Positions 1-9,222 are shown, counted from the first letter of the stretch. The stretch: 36,315 nt of DNA from an uncultured Clostridia bacterium (GCA_905235485.1 CAJOLY010000027.1:1-36315), one strand, 5' to 3'. Notes: generated by a model from the letters alone, not told the origin. Numbers and translations: made by a program.

Positions 1-2
1 AG

Positions 3-59
3 TTTGGCAAAGACGAGTTTTTGGAAAATATAATTAAAAAATTTGGTTATAAATTTTAA
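3..59 (+). CDS. 3' end of a truncated upstream CDS (...FGKDEFLENIIKKFGYKF*)
   Basis: Open frame from the window edge to TAA at 57-59, followed by a terminator hairpin at 127-161. Confidence 0.4.
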   Translation, partial: FGKDEFLENIIKKFGYKF

Positions 60-126
60 CCCACCCAGCCCCAACAAATATTTTAGGGTTAGGATTGGAG
101 TGCATTGTTGCCGTCAAAAGCGAACT

Positions 127-161
127 GTACGCACACTCAAAATGAGCTGCGTACTTTTTTT
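127..161 (+). terminator. Intrinsic terminator
   Basis: GTACGCA...TGCGTAC stem with inner CTCAaaaTGAG, then T7. Confidence 0.75.
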
Positions 162-232
162 GTTGCTGAAGCTTGTTTCGGAATTTGCGTTTGTTTTGGT
201 ACAAAAAAGAATTTATATGATATAATTAAAAC

Positions 233-1309
233 ATGGAATGGATAATTTATAAACACACAAATAAAGTTAATGGAAAAGTCTATATTGGACAAACTAAACA
301 AACACCGACGCAAAGGTGGAGAAATGGAAATGGTTATAAAAATAATGTATATTTTTACCACTCAATTCAAAAATATGGCTGGAACAATTTTGTACATGAA
401 ATCCTTGAGAAAGGTATTAATTCCGTAAAGCAAGCAAATGAAAAAGAAGTTTATTACATTACAAAATATGATTCATATAAAAACGGCTATAATTTAACTT
501 CTGGTGGTGATAACCGAGATCATTTGGGAATACCAGTTCTACAAATAGATATTAATAGTTTAGAGATTGTCAATGCTTATCAAACTATTCGGTATGCAGA
601 GGAAACAACAGGTATAGACCATTCTCAAATATCAAGATGCTGTTTAAAAAATAAAAAAGATATTCAAGCAGGTGGTTATTACTGGTGTTTCCAAGATGAG
701 TGGCATGATGGTTGGACTCCAAAAAAACGAACCCCGCCTGCTGCATATAATAAAAAAGAAATTTATCAGTTAGATAAATCTATGAATATTGTCTGCAAAT
801 TTGAATCAATTTTAGATGCTGAAAAAGCAACGGGAATTAAGGATTCAAGCATTGGACAATGTTGCAGAGGCAAAAGAATTAGTGCTGGAAATTATTATTG
901 GTGCTATGTAGAAGATTATGATTCTTTTATTCCTTTGTTGCCATTAGATGAAAGACCTGTGGTAAGAATTAATAATAACAATTATGAAGAGATTGTCGTT
1001 TATAACAACATTAGCGAAGCTGCAAACAAAAATAAAATTTCTAGTCCTGAACTTATAAGCAGATGTTGCAATGGTAAACAAATCTCTACTGGTGGTTATT
1101 GTTGGTGTTATCAAGAAGATTATAGTTTAGATTGGAAACCAAGAAAAAATGGGAACTTTACAAAAGTACAATGCGTTGAAACTGGTATTATATACAATTC
1201 AATTAAAGAAGCAATAGAAAAGACCAGTGCATCATCTGCCATAAAACGATGTCTTAAACATCCAGAGTTAAAATCTGGTGGTTATCACTGGAGATACATA
1301 GATGAGTAA
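233..1309 (+). CDS. GIY-YIG endonuclease-like protein with four NUMOD1/IENR1-like repeats
   Basis: N-terminus WIIYKHTNKVNGKVYIGQTKQTPTQRW..; repeated units ending in GGYYWCF/GNYYWCY/GGYCWCY/GGYHWRY; -10-like TATAAT just upstream. Confidence 0.85.
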   Translation: MEWIIYKHTNKVNGKVYIGQTKQTPTQRWRNGNGYKNNVYFYHSIQKYGWNNFVHEILEKGINSVKQANEKEVYYITKYDSYKNGYNLTSGGDNRDHLGIPVLQIDINSLEIVNAYQTIRYAEETTGIDHSQISRCCLKNKKDIQAGGYYWCFQDEWHDGWTPKKRTPPAAYNKKEIYQLDKSMNIVCKFESILDAEKATGIKDSSIGQCCRGKRISAGNYYWCYVEDYDSFIPLLPLDERPVVRINNNNYEEIVVYNNISEAANKNKISSPELISRCCNGKQISTGGYCWCYQEDYSLDWKPRKNGNFTKVQCVETGIIYNSIKEAIEKTSASSAIKRCLKHPELKSGGYHWRYIDE

Positions 1310-1856
1310 TTTGTATAGTATAGTTGAGCAATGGACAGGTGGATATTGTGCAGGTGCCATTATGCCTAAAACATTTAGAATTGAAGCCAGTTTTTGGTTT
1401 GATAAAACTTTTGAATTATGTAAGAGAGAATCACTTACAAGTATTATTGACGCAAATAATATAATTTATAGAATTCAAACATTGGAAACTAAAGAGAAAT
1501 GTGTAATAAAATATGATGATTTATATTATTCGTTTTCAAATGATATCGATGGTTTAAAACAGGTTATAAGAAAAGATAGTTATCTAAAAAGCAATTTAAT
1601 TATTATTGAATATAAACCACTGAAACCAATAAATTTGAATAACTTGTTAGATGATATGTATGTTGGATATAAATCCATATATACATCTGAAAACGAAATA
1701 CTTTCCAAGTTATCAAAATCAAATGTAAAAAACATTTATTATTTAAAAGACAGTAAAGATATTTGTAATTACAAAACAAAAGGAATGAAAATAGATATAA
1801 AAGATTCATGTCTTTCTTATGAGAAATTTATCAAAAAATATAAAATTGGTATGTGA
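1302..1856 (+). CDS. Hypothetical protein, overlapping the end of the GIY-YIG gene
   Basis: 184-aa ORF whose ATG lies inside the preceding gene's stop region; followed by a terminator. Confidence 0.65.
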   Translation: MSNLYSIVEQWTGGYCAGAIMPKTFRIEASFWFDKTFELCKRESLTSIIDANNIIYRIQTLETKEKCVIKYDDLYYSFSNDIDGLKQVIRKDSYLKSNLIIIEYKPLKPINLNNLLDDMYVGYKSIYTSENEILSKLSKSNVKNIYYLKDSKDICNYKTKGMKIDIKDSCLSYEKFIKKYKIGM

Positions 1857-1887
1857 GTATAAAGGAGCTAGCACGCCGCCACACGAG

Positions 1888-1927
1888 AATAATCCGAACC
1901 CTTGCGGTTTGGGTTATTCTTTTTTTG
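1888..1927 (+). terminator. Intrinsic terminator
   Basis: AATAATCCGAACC-CTTGC-GGTTTGGGTTATT stem then CTTTTTTT. Confidence 0.85.
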
Positions 1928-1930
1928 TTC

Positions 1931-1963
1931 AAAAAAGATTGCTGTGCTTATGCAATCTTTTTT
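1931..1963. terminator. Bidirectional terminator hairpin
   Basis: AAAAAAGATTGC...GCAATCTTTTTT between convergent genes. Confidence 0.75.
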
Positions 1964-1992
1964 GTTTATGCTAGCAATGACAACACAAAATG

Positions 1993-2553
1993 TTATTTTA
2001 AGTGTTTTCTTATTAAAGATGAGAAACCAACTTCCACTCTTGGAAGATCATCACAAAGAACATATAAATATTCATATTCTGATGCCCCAGTGAGTGAAAT
2101 TTCAGTGTTTACATTTTCTGCTGAAAATTCAATATGGAATGTTGCTGAAGTGGTTGTGCTATAATCTTCAGCTTTCATTTCTAAAGAGCTTTTAACATCT
2201 CCAAGTATGTTATTTTTGAAACCGGCTTCAAATTTCATAGCCATTTCTACGATTTCTGCGTCTTCAATATAAAATGTGTCATAAGCCAATTTTACTTTTG
2301 CATTTGAACCTGAAACTTTTGTTGAAAGCATATTGCCATAGAACAATGCAATTTCGCTTGTAGCCATTTCAAAATATCCGCTTTCAACCATCCTTCTGTT
2401 AATATGATACAAAATTTCCTCAACTTCATAAATGTAATCATCTTCATCATATTCACGATATAATTTTGCTGTTTCAACAACTTCTTCGCCTTCTTTTACT
2501 TCATATTCTTTTGTTAGATAGTATGTAGTGTCATCGCCTTCTGTTACAAACAT
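1993..2553 (-). CDS. Hypothetical protein, possibly 5'-truncated
   Basis: 186-aa ORF; no clear Shine-Dalgarno and an in-frame TAA immediately upstream of ATG. Confidence 0.5.
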   Translation of the reverse strand: MFVTEGDDTTYYLTKEYEVKEGEEVVETAKLYREYDEDDYIYEVEEILYHINRRMVESGYFEMATSEIALFYGNMLSTKVSGSNAKVKLAYDTFYIEDAEIVEMAMKFEAGFKNNILGDVKSSLEMKAEDYSTTTSATFHIEFSAENVNTEISLTGASEYEYLYVLCDDLPRVEVGFSSLIRKHLK

Positions 2554-2711
2554 TTATAGTAAGGGTTTAAAAAAAGAATAAATTGTCGTTTTGAGAGATA
2601 AAAAAATATTAACTTTTACATAATCAAGAATAATGTTCTGTGATGTTAGAAATTAACTTTTAGAAATAATAATTTTAATATGATCAATATAGATTTTGTC
2701 AAAAATCAATA

Positions 2712-2740
2712 TTGACAAATTGCTGAAGGTGTGATATTAT
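2712..2740 (+). promoter_or_regulatory. Sigma70-type promoter TTGACA-17-TATTAT
   Basis: Motifs read directly upstream of the 2757 ORF. Confidence 0.65.
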
Positions 2741-2756
2741 TTTTGTAGGTGATGGT

Positions 2757-3932
2757 ATGGGAAAAGCATTTGAAAAGATAAATAAAAGTTTTGAATTAAA
2801 AAAACTTCTCAAAAAAACTGATAAACTTGTCAAAGATTTCAAGGTTAATATTGCAGTTTCTGTTTCAGATACATTGCGACAAGTCAGCAAAATTACAGAT
2901 GAAGAATATGAAAAGATGCAATCAAACAAATTCATTGGTTCCAAGAATGAAGATAATTTTTTCAAAGATTTGTCAGAATCTACATTAGATGTCAATGTGA
3001 GAACATTTGTAATCGACAAAAATAATTTTGCATTAGCATTTCACCCAATGGTTTGGAATGTTTTGTCACAAGAAGAAAAAATTGCTGCTTGCAGACTTGC
3101 AAGACTTGCAGTTGATGGCAAGGATTTTAAAGAACTTTGCGACTACAATTTTAATGTGGTTGTCCCGGTTGGCAAAAACTATCGTGGTTCACTTAATATT
3201 GGCGCTTTTAAAAGACAAGATATCCAAGGCATCAATGTTTTGATGGAAGTGTGCAATAGTGAAAACAGCAATAAAAAAAGTTTTTATATCAATAATTCTC
3301 GTGAAAAAGAGATTAACACGATTTTTGATTTTGCAAGTTTTGAAGAAATGCAATATATTTCACCAATTAAACCAAAAGAGAGTGATGTTGCCAAAATGTC
3401 ACCAAGGATAAAAGCATTTTATTTTGATCAGATTTATAAAAGGAAATGTAGAGATGCTGTTTGCAAGTCATGTGAAATGATTATGGCAGTGTTGGATCCC
3501 CTTAGAGATGTTTTTCCACAATTTGACAATGATTTAAAAGAAAAAGTTGATTCAATAACAAAAACTAATTTGTTCATCATGCAAACACTTGGATCAGACA
3601 TAAAGAAGAGAGATGAAGAATATTTAAGAATAAAGGTTGCTATGTTCAACGACATCTTTTTTGGCCAAGAAGACAAGCAAAATGAAGTCCACAATAAATT
3701 GCTTCAGGACTACAATAATTCAGAAGATATTTTGAAAAGTATGGACTTAGAAAGGCAATTGGAAGAGTCACAGAAAATACTCGATAAAATAGAAAGCAAT
3801 TACGTAGTTCTTGAAACTGCCAAAAAACATTTTGCTGAATATTTTTATCCAAAAAAAGAAAAGACAAAAAAGCCGACTGAAAAAATCACATCTCAAGACA
3901 TATTTGAAGATACAGATATACCAGTTTGCTAA
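2757..3932 (+). CDS. Hypothetical protein (391 aa)
   Basis: Long ORF with promoter upstream and terminator downstream; no family recognised. Confidence 0.8.
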   Translation: MGKAFEKINKSFELKKLLKKTDKLVKDFKVNIAVSVSDTLRQVSKITDEEYEKMQSNKFIGSKNEDNFFKDLSESTLDVNVRTFVIDKNNFALAFHPMVWNVLSQEEKIAACRLARLAVDGKDFKELCDYNFNVVVPVGKNYRGSLNIGAFKRQDIQGINVLMEVCNSENSNKKSFYINNSREKEINTIFDFASFEEMQYISPIKPKESDVAKMSPRIKAFYFDQIYKRKCRDAVCKSCEMIMAVLDPLRDVFPQFDNDLKEKVDSITKTNLFIMQTLGSDIKKRDEEYLRIKVAMFNDIFFGQEDKQNEVHNKLLQDYNNSEDILKSMDLERQLEESQKILDKIESNYVVLETAKKHFAEYFYPKKEKTKKPTEKITSQDIFEDTDIPVC

Positions 3933-3975
3933 AAACTTTTGGCACAATGCAAGTTAAAAAAATAAAATAAAACAT

Positions 3976-4032
3976 AAAAAATGCAATATTTTTTAGATTT
4001 TGACATATTTTGAAAAATCTATTGCATTTTTT
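3976..4032. terminator. Long bidirectional terminator hairpin
   Basis: AAAAAATGCAATA...TATTGCATTTTTT with inner AGATTTT/AAAATCT pairing. Confidence 0.7.
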
Positions 4033-4262
4033 TCTTCTGTTGTGCTATTAATTTTGATTCCGTAGAAAATGAATAATTACCAAATTTATCAAAAACTTCT
4101 TTGTCAATTTTATTTGATAAAGGATTTGAAATAATTTAATTATTCCCTTTTGTTATTAAATCATAATTTTGATTAATTATATAATAATTCATTTTGTTTA
4201 TACTTATCTTAGACTATAATATGCAATTTTTATTCAATTGTCAGACAAAAATTTTTGTTGGA

Positions 4263-4400
4263 TTATAAAAACAGAAAAACCATTACTTTAGGAGAGATGC
4301 TCTCTGATTGGTGGGGTTGTAAGAGATATAGAAATTGATTTGCGTATAAACTCCCATACTTCCGCAAACATTATCCGCAATATGCGGTTCTTTTATTTTT
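4263..4400 (+). ncRNA. Candidate small structured RNA (unassigned)
   Basis: Hairpins GAGAGatgCTCTC, TTTGCG...CGCAAA, and CCGCAataTGCGG followed by a T-rich tail; no ORF. Confidence 0.25.
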
Positions 4401-4506
4401 CTTTAAAGGTGTTGCAGACGCAATTTTTAATAGATAAATTAAGGTGTTTAATTTATCAACTCCTTTTTTCTTACAATGCAAACAAAAATTATTAACTAAA
4501 TGTATA

Positions 4507-4543
4507 AAAAAGTATCCAAACATATTTTTATTGGATACTTTTT
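4507..4543. terminator. Terminator downstream of the 4582-5492 operon
   Basis: AAAAAGTATCCAA...TTGGATACTTTTT. Confidence 0.7.
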
Positions 4544-4581
4544 GTTGTTTTGTTTAACAACGCGTATATTAAATTTATATT

Positions 4582-4923
4582 TTATTGTTTGAAATTCAGC
4601 AAGGCTTTTTCAACAGGAAATCCATAATTTACATCTAACAATTTTATTATATTATTTGATCTTTGTGAAAATGTTTTATTAAACAAAAAATTTACACAAA
4701 TATTTTCACAAGGTTTATTATTAAGATATATTGTTTTGTAAACTGCTTGAGTTTTATATGAAGCAATGATTGTTAATCTTTCATTTTTAGTGCAAATGCA
4801 AAATTTTGAAGAAAACGAATTGATTTTTGCTTTTTTAAGCATAAAGCAATCATCTATCATGATTGTTAAATAGTATGGTTTTTTATGGCAAATTACATCT
4901 AAAAACACTGCTTTGGAAATCAT
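4582..4923 (-). CDS. Hypothetical protein (113 aa), C-terminus resembles that of the upstream gene
   Basis: ORF 2 bp downstream of 4926-5492; C-terminus LLDVNYGFPVEKALLNFKQ. Confidence 0.6.
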   Translation of the reverse strand: MISKAVFLDVICHKKPYYLTIMIDDCFMLKKAKINSFSSKFCICTKNERLTIIASYKTQAVYKTIYLNNKPCENICVNFLFNKTFSQRSNNIIKLLDVNYGFPVEKALLNFKQ

Positions 4924-4925
4924 TT

Positions 4926-5492
4926 TTATTCCTCAGTTTCTTCATTTTCAAACTTCAATACTGCATTATATACAGGAAGTTCTGGATAGTTTGCATCTGT
5001 TAAAGTAAAGTTTTGAAGAACAGATTTTAAAGTGTTTTGAATATATTCTGTTTGAGTTTCGTTTCCCATGCCAACAGCAAAAACACTTTGATAAACATTG
5101 TGATTTTCATCGCTTGTGAGTTGTTTGAAGTATAGTGTATATGCTGCTTGTTCAGAGCCATAAGGCACATTATCAAAAATCGCTGTGCCGTTTGAGTCAA
5201 TATTTACAACAGAGCCATATTCCACCTCACCTGTTGAATCTGTCATAACAACAGTGCCCGAAGTGATTGGTGTACCACCTGCCTCACCGGTCTCATTAAA
5301 TGTGATTGTTAAAGTACCATTTGCACCAATAGTAAAATTACCTGTTTGAGTTGTAGATGTTGCAGAATAACTAGTTGGTGCAAGTGTTGTCATATCATAT
5401 CCCGGAGCATAGATTGCAGAAACTGAATACTCCCCCGTTTCCATTGTCTGTGATCCGCTACCGTTTATTATTGTAACATTATAATTAGCCAT
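4926..5492 (-). CDS. Hypothetical Thr/Gly/Ser-rich beta protein
   Basis: 188-aa ORF; RBS ggagg just upstream of ATG; no signal peptide. Confidence 0.75.
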   Translation of the reverse strand: MANYNVTIINGSGSQTMETGEYSVSAIYAPGYDMTTLAPTSYSATSTTQTGNFTIGANGTLTITFNETGEAGGTPITSGTVVMTDSTGEVEYGSVVNIDSNGTAIFDNVPYGSEQAAYTLYFKQLTSDENHNVYQSVFAVGMGNETQTEYIQNTLKSVLQNFTLTDANYPELPVYNAVLKFENEETEE

Positions 5493-5716
5493 ATTTCCTC
5501 CTTTGAATACTTTGTATCCACAACAGCATATTCAACAATAAAAAAATATGTTAATAAATCTAATTTTATAAGATAAAGCAAAAATTGAAATTGATATAAA
5601 TTGAAAATATATGCATTAAAAAAGCCATTAAGCATTTACACTTAATGACATTTTTATTTATATTTTTAAGATTACTTTTTTAGTAGAATATTTTTGCTTA
5701 CCAATTCTTATTTACA

Positions 5717-5752
5717 ACCAAAAGGAACCCCTAGATTTACTCTAAGAGTTCC
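5717..5752 (-). terminator. Terminator-like hairpin downstream of the giant pseudopilin
   Basis: GGAACTCTTAGA-GTAAA-TCTAGGGGTTCC on the minus strand, followed by TTTTGG. Confidence 0.5.
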
Positions 5753-5887
5753 AAATAATTTCATTGTAAGATAATCAATTACACAAATTTATAAGTACAA
5801 TGCTCATATAAAATCAGCATGTTCCTTATTCGGTTTAGTTGCCCGTATGTGATGTTTTAATTTCTACTTACTGAATGTTAATGTATA

Positions 5888-7843
5888 TTATGCAACAGCA
5901 GTTACTGTCCAAGTGCCATCACCATTATTATTAACAGTTCCTATGGTTGAGCCAGATTTAAATCCTTGAACAGAAGGTTCAAAATTGAATGTTCCAGCAG
6001 TAATTGTTAGAGTTGTTTTTGCTTTGCTTGAATATTGGTCTAATACAAAAGCACCACCGTCTGTGATTGAATATGTACCACCATTGATAGTTAAGTTTGC
6101 TATAATTGTTGAATATGATTGAAGATTACACTCAAATATATATTTTGCATTTACAGCAACATTACTTGATAGATTATATTCAGCGAAACTTGCAACTTTA
6201 AAAGCGGCTTTGTTATTATTTTGGACTGAAACAATACCACCAGAAATATTAATTGTTGCATGTTCGGTTGTAGAGGCGCCATTTTGAACATTTATAGCAT
6301 AATAATTATTAGCAATTAATTCACCGCCAGTCATGCTAAGTATTCCACCAGTATTTGTACTAAAATTGATAGCTGGAGAACTATTTTGAGAAGATTTAAC
6401 TATTCCGTCGATTAAATTTATATTTCCTTTATTTTGGATATCAATACCTTGTGTATAACCAATAATTGTTCCACCATAAACATTTAAAACTGATTCAGCA
6501 CCTGTAACTAAGATTCCACTTACACCATAAGCAACTCGCTCGCCAACAACTTTACCTGTTTTATTTTCACTATTATCATAAATGTTTAAAGTTGAGCTAC
6601 CTGATACTTGTATTGCACTTCCGCCCCTTAGATTAGCTGTAATTGTATAACCATTTAAATCAAGTGTTTTTATTCCACTACTAAATGTTAATACGGTATT
6701 TCTTTCGATATCTGCTAACAAAACAAGTGTTTGGCCGCTTTGCAAAGCATTTACAGCTTCATCAATAGTTACATATCCTATAGCTCCAATTCTTGCAACA
6801 CCAACCGGTAATACTTCGTTCGCAGCTTGTTCACTTGCTTCATCTATAGTTTTTTGTTTTTCAGAAGCAATTGCAGTTTCAAGTTTTACTTGAATTTCTT
6901 GTGGAACTGGAATGTTATCATCGCTAACATCTACATTTGCTGCAATGGCAACTATTGATTCTGTTGTTTTAACGCCTGAACTATTTGTTGTTTGAACTAA
7001 AAATTGTGTGACAGAACTATCAAAAGTAACAGCTGGTAATTCTGCATTATTTTCGACTGCAACGATTGCAGTATTTGCGGTTACGTGAATGCCACCTACT
7101 TCAACTTCTTCGCTATCGCCAACTACAACACGGCCTTGTGCAACTTTTACAAATGTTGATACACCGTTTTCATAATATGAAGTATCTGCTACTTTCTGAA
7201 TATCAACGACGTTTGCAACACCATAATGCCTTACTGTATCATTTTCAGCATTTATTACAAGTGTTCCACCGTTAGTACGAATAACTACTTCTTGACTTTC
7301 ACCATTATTAGTGTAAGTTATGGTTGACAATGTTGTTACATCACCAACATCAAGACCTTTGCTTGTTTCAAGACTTGTTGCAGTACACTTTCTTATATAT
7401 GTAGAATATATGTCTGACAAATCAGCACTGCTTGCAATATCTTTAATAACAAAGTATTGATATGGCTTAACTTCTTTTGCTTTTGGTGCTTCTGGAATAT
7501 ATGTTATATCTCCTGTTTCATCATCAAAATAGCAAAATACGTCATTTACGCTATCCCAAAGAATTTCGTTTTTGCCAGCTTTTGCATTTATTCTTTGAAC
7601 ATTGAAGCCATATTCATCTGTAGCAGCCAAAGCAGCTGCCATTGTTTCGTGTTTACCATTTTCACTTGCATCTATCGAAATTGCATTGTTAAGTTCTCTA
7701 ACCAGTGCGCCATCGGCAGCAATATTAGCTTTTTTGATAAGTCCGCCAAATGTTGGAATAAGAACTGCAGATAAAATTGCAATAACTGCAATAACAATCA
7801 CAAGTTCAACAATAGTAAAACCTTTCTTAAGTTTTTTATTCAT
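5888..7843 (-). CDS. Large type IV prepilin-like protein with beta-helix-like C-terminus
   Basis: N-terminal MNKKLKKGFTIVELVIVIAVIAILSAVLIPTF (class III signal peptide with E5); C-terminal repeats such as LNIYDNSENKTG, LNVYGGTIIGY, LSMTGGELIANN, ATINISGGIVSV, LTINGGTYSI. Confidence 0.85.
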   Translation of the reverse strand: MNKKLKKGFTIVELVIVIAVIAILSAVLIPTFGGLIKKANIAADGALVRELNNAISIDASENGKHETMAAALAATDEYGFNVQRINAKAGKNEILWDSVNDVFCYFDDETGDITYIPEAPKAKEVKPYQYFVIKDIASSADLSDIYSTYIRKCTATSLETSKGLDVGDVTTLSTITYTNNGESQEVVIRTNGGTLVINAENDTVRHYGVANVVDIQKVADTSYYENGVSTFVKVAQGRVVVGDSEEVEVGGIHVTANTAIVAVENNAELPAVTFDSSVTQFLVQTTNSSGVKTTESIVAIAANVDVSDDNIPVPQEIQVKLETAIASEKQKTIDEASEQAANEVLPVGVARIGAIGYVTIDEAVNALQSGQTLVLLADIERNTVLTFSSGIKTLDLNGYTITANLRGGSAIQVSGSSTLNIYDNSENKTGKVVGERVAYGVSGILVTGAESVLNVYGGTIIGYTQGIDIQNKGNINLIDGIVKSSQNSSPAINFSTNTGGILSMTGGELIANNYYAINVQNGASTTEHATINISGGIVSVQNNNKAAFKVASFAEYNLSSNVAVNAKYIFECNLQSYSTIIANLTINGGTYSITDGGAFVLDQYSSKAKTTLTITAGTFNFEPSVQGFKSGSTIGTVNNNGDGTWTVTAVA

Positions 7844-7894
7844 TTTTTTCCTCCTGAATATATGAGTATATTTATATTTAATTATACTAAAAAT

Positions 7895-7923
7895 ATAGTA
7901 TCACTTATATTATATAATGTCAA
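7895..7923 (-). promoter_or_regulatory. Promoter TTGACA-17-TACTAT for the giant pseudopilin
   Basis: Minus-strand motifs; perfect ATACTA-N6-TAGTAT inverted repeat overlaps the -10. Confidence 0.6.
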
Positions 7924-7984
7924 CAAAAAGTTATATGGTAAATGCTATGTTTCACGTATAGTTCTATTAATTATTATTATAAAA

Positions 7985-8095
7985 ATAATAAAAAAATATA
8001 CCAACGCATAAGGCTTTTCGTACAGCTCCCTAGTGGTTGCGGAGATAAAACTTTCTCTCCAGAAGACTGTTATATCAGCTTCACTTGATATAATT
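7985..8095 (-). ncRNA. Candidate structured RNA upstream of the pseudopilin promoter
   Basis: TTGAAT-18-TATAAC promoter-like motif, GGAGA...TCTCC hairpin, competing CTCC...GGAG pairing, ends in T6. Confidence 0.25.
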
Positions 8096-8099
8096 CAAC

Positions 8100-8133
8100 A
8101 AAAAATCCTCACAACAACTAGGTTATTATGAGG
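8100..8133 (-). terminator. Intrinsic terminator of the DUF308-like gene
   Basis: 12-bp stem CCTCATAATAAC-CTA-GTTGTTGTGAGG then ATTTTTT on the minus strand. Confidence 0.85.
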
Positions 8134-8187
8134 ACCGAATGGTTGACTTTTGGAAGAACTATAATATTTTAAAAAACCAAAATGTTA

Positions 8188-8742
8188 TTATTCTTCTGCT
8201 TTTTCAACTTTTTTGCATTCATGTTTAAATACAAATTGAGCAACACATACATAAATTCCGTCAAGGATTAGTGCAATGCCAATCAAAAGTAAGAAATTTA
8301 TACTATCGACAAATCTCCACAGTAGAACATACATAACTGCAAGAACAAGTTGGATAATGGCCAAAATTAGTGGTTGCCACCAAGCTTTGCAACCCTTCTT
8401 TTTAAGTTGCATAGTTTCGGCAAGTGCAAGACCGCCAGCTACTGCAAGGAAAAGTGGATAGAAGTAGAGTATAAATTCATAAAATTCAAAAAGTACCATA
8501 TACAAGCCTGCAAACAATAACATAATGCCTAGAATAAGTGAATTGTTTTTGTGTAATTCTTTCATATTCACAAAATAGTGAACTATCATATAAGCGCCAA
8601 TAACTGCAAATGCCCAAACAATTAGTTTAAGCCAAACATCACTTGCAAAACTTTCAGAAATCATAAATAACACTCCAGCAACTACCATAGCGACTGCCAA
8701 AAGCAAATTTTTTACCATTTCCATTACTTTAACACGATTCAT
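8188..8742 (-). CDS. Multi-TM membrane protein, HdeD/DUF308-like
   Basis: 184 aa, about six hydrophobic segments in paired arrangement; RBS upstream. Confidence 0.7.
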   Translation of the reverse strand: MNRVKVMEMVKNLLLAVAMVVAGVLFMISESFASDVWLKLIVWAFAVIGAYMIVHYFVNMKELHKNNSLILGIMLLFAGLYMVLFEFYEFILYFYPLFLAVAGGLALAETMQLKKKGCKAWWQPLILAIIQLVLAVMYVLLWRFVDSINFLLLIGIALILDGIYVCVAQFVFKHECKKVEKAEE

Positions 8743-8850
8743 AATTTTACCTCCTTTAAATATTTAATGTTCACACATCCATTGTTAATATTATATCAAT
8801 AAATTTTTTAATTTGCAAACAAAAAATATTTTTTTTTAAATATTATTTAA

Positions 8851-9042
8851 AACTACTCTCCCAGACTGGTTTATGTCACTTTGTGCCATATAGCCCCAAA
8901 AACTCTCTTTCATATCTTCAAAAAAATAGCATGCTTTGCCGAAATTTTTTCGAAAAAAGAAAAGCAGGCCACAAATGGCTTTTGCTTTTTGAAAAACAAA
9001 AAGCAAAGCCCAAATGCCTTGCTGAAAAAAGGATATCTTTCG
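8851..9042. repeat. Tandem repeat unit A
   Basis: aactactctcccagactgg...gccttgct; near-identical to the next unit; contains inverted repeat GGCTTTTGCTTTTTG/CAAAAAGCAAAGCC. Confidence 0.9.
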
Positions 9043-9220
9043 AACTACTCTCCCAAACTGGTTATATGTCACTTTGTGCCATATAGCCCCAAAGGCTTTC
9101 TTTCACAACTCCAAAAAATAGCAGGCTCTGCCGAAATTTTTTGGAAAGGAGAAAAGCAGGACGTAAACGGCTTTTGCTTTTTGAAAAACAAAAAGCAAAG
9201 CCCAAAGGCCTTGCTTTTCG
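9043..9220. repeat. Tandem repeat unit B, abutting tRNA-fMet
   Basis: aactactctcccaaactgg...gccttgct, same inverted repeat as unit A. Confidence 0.9.
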
Positions 9221-9222
9221 AT

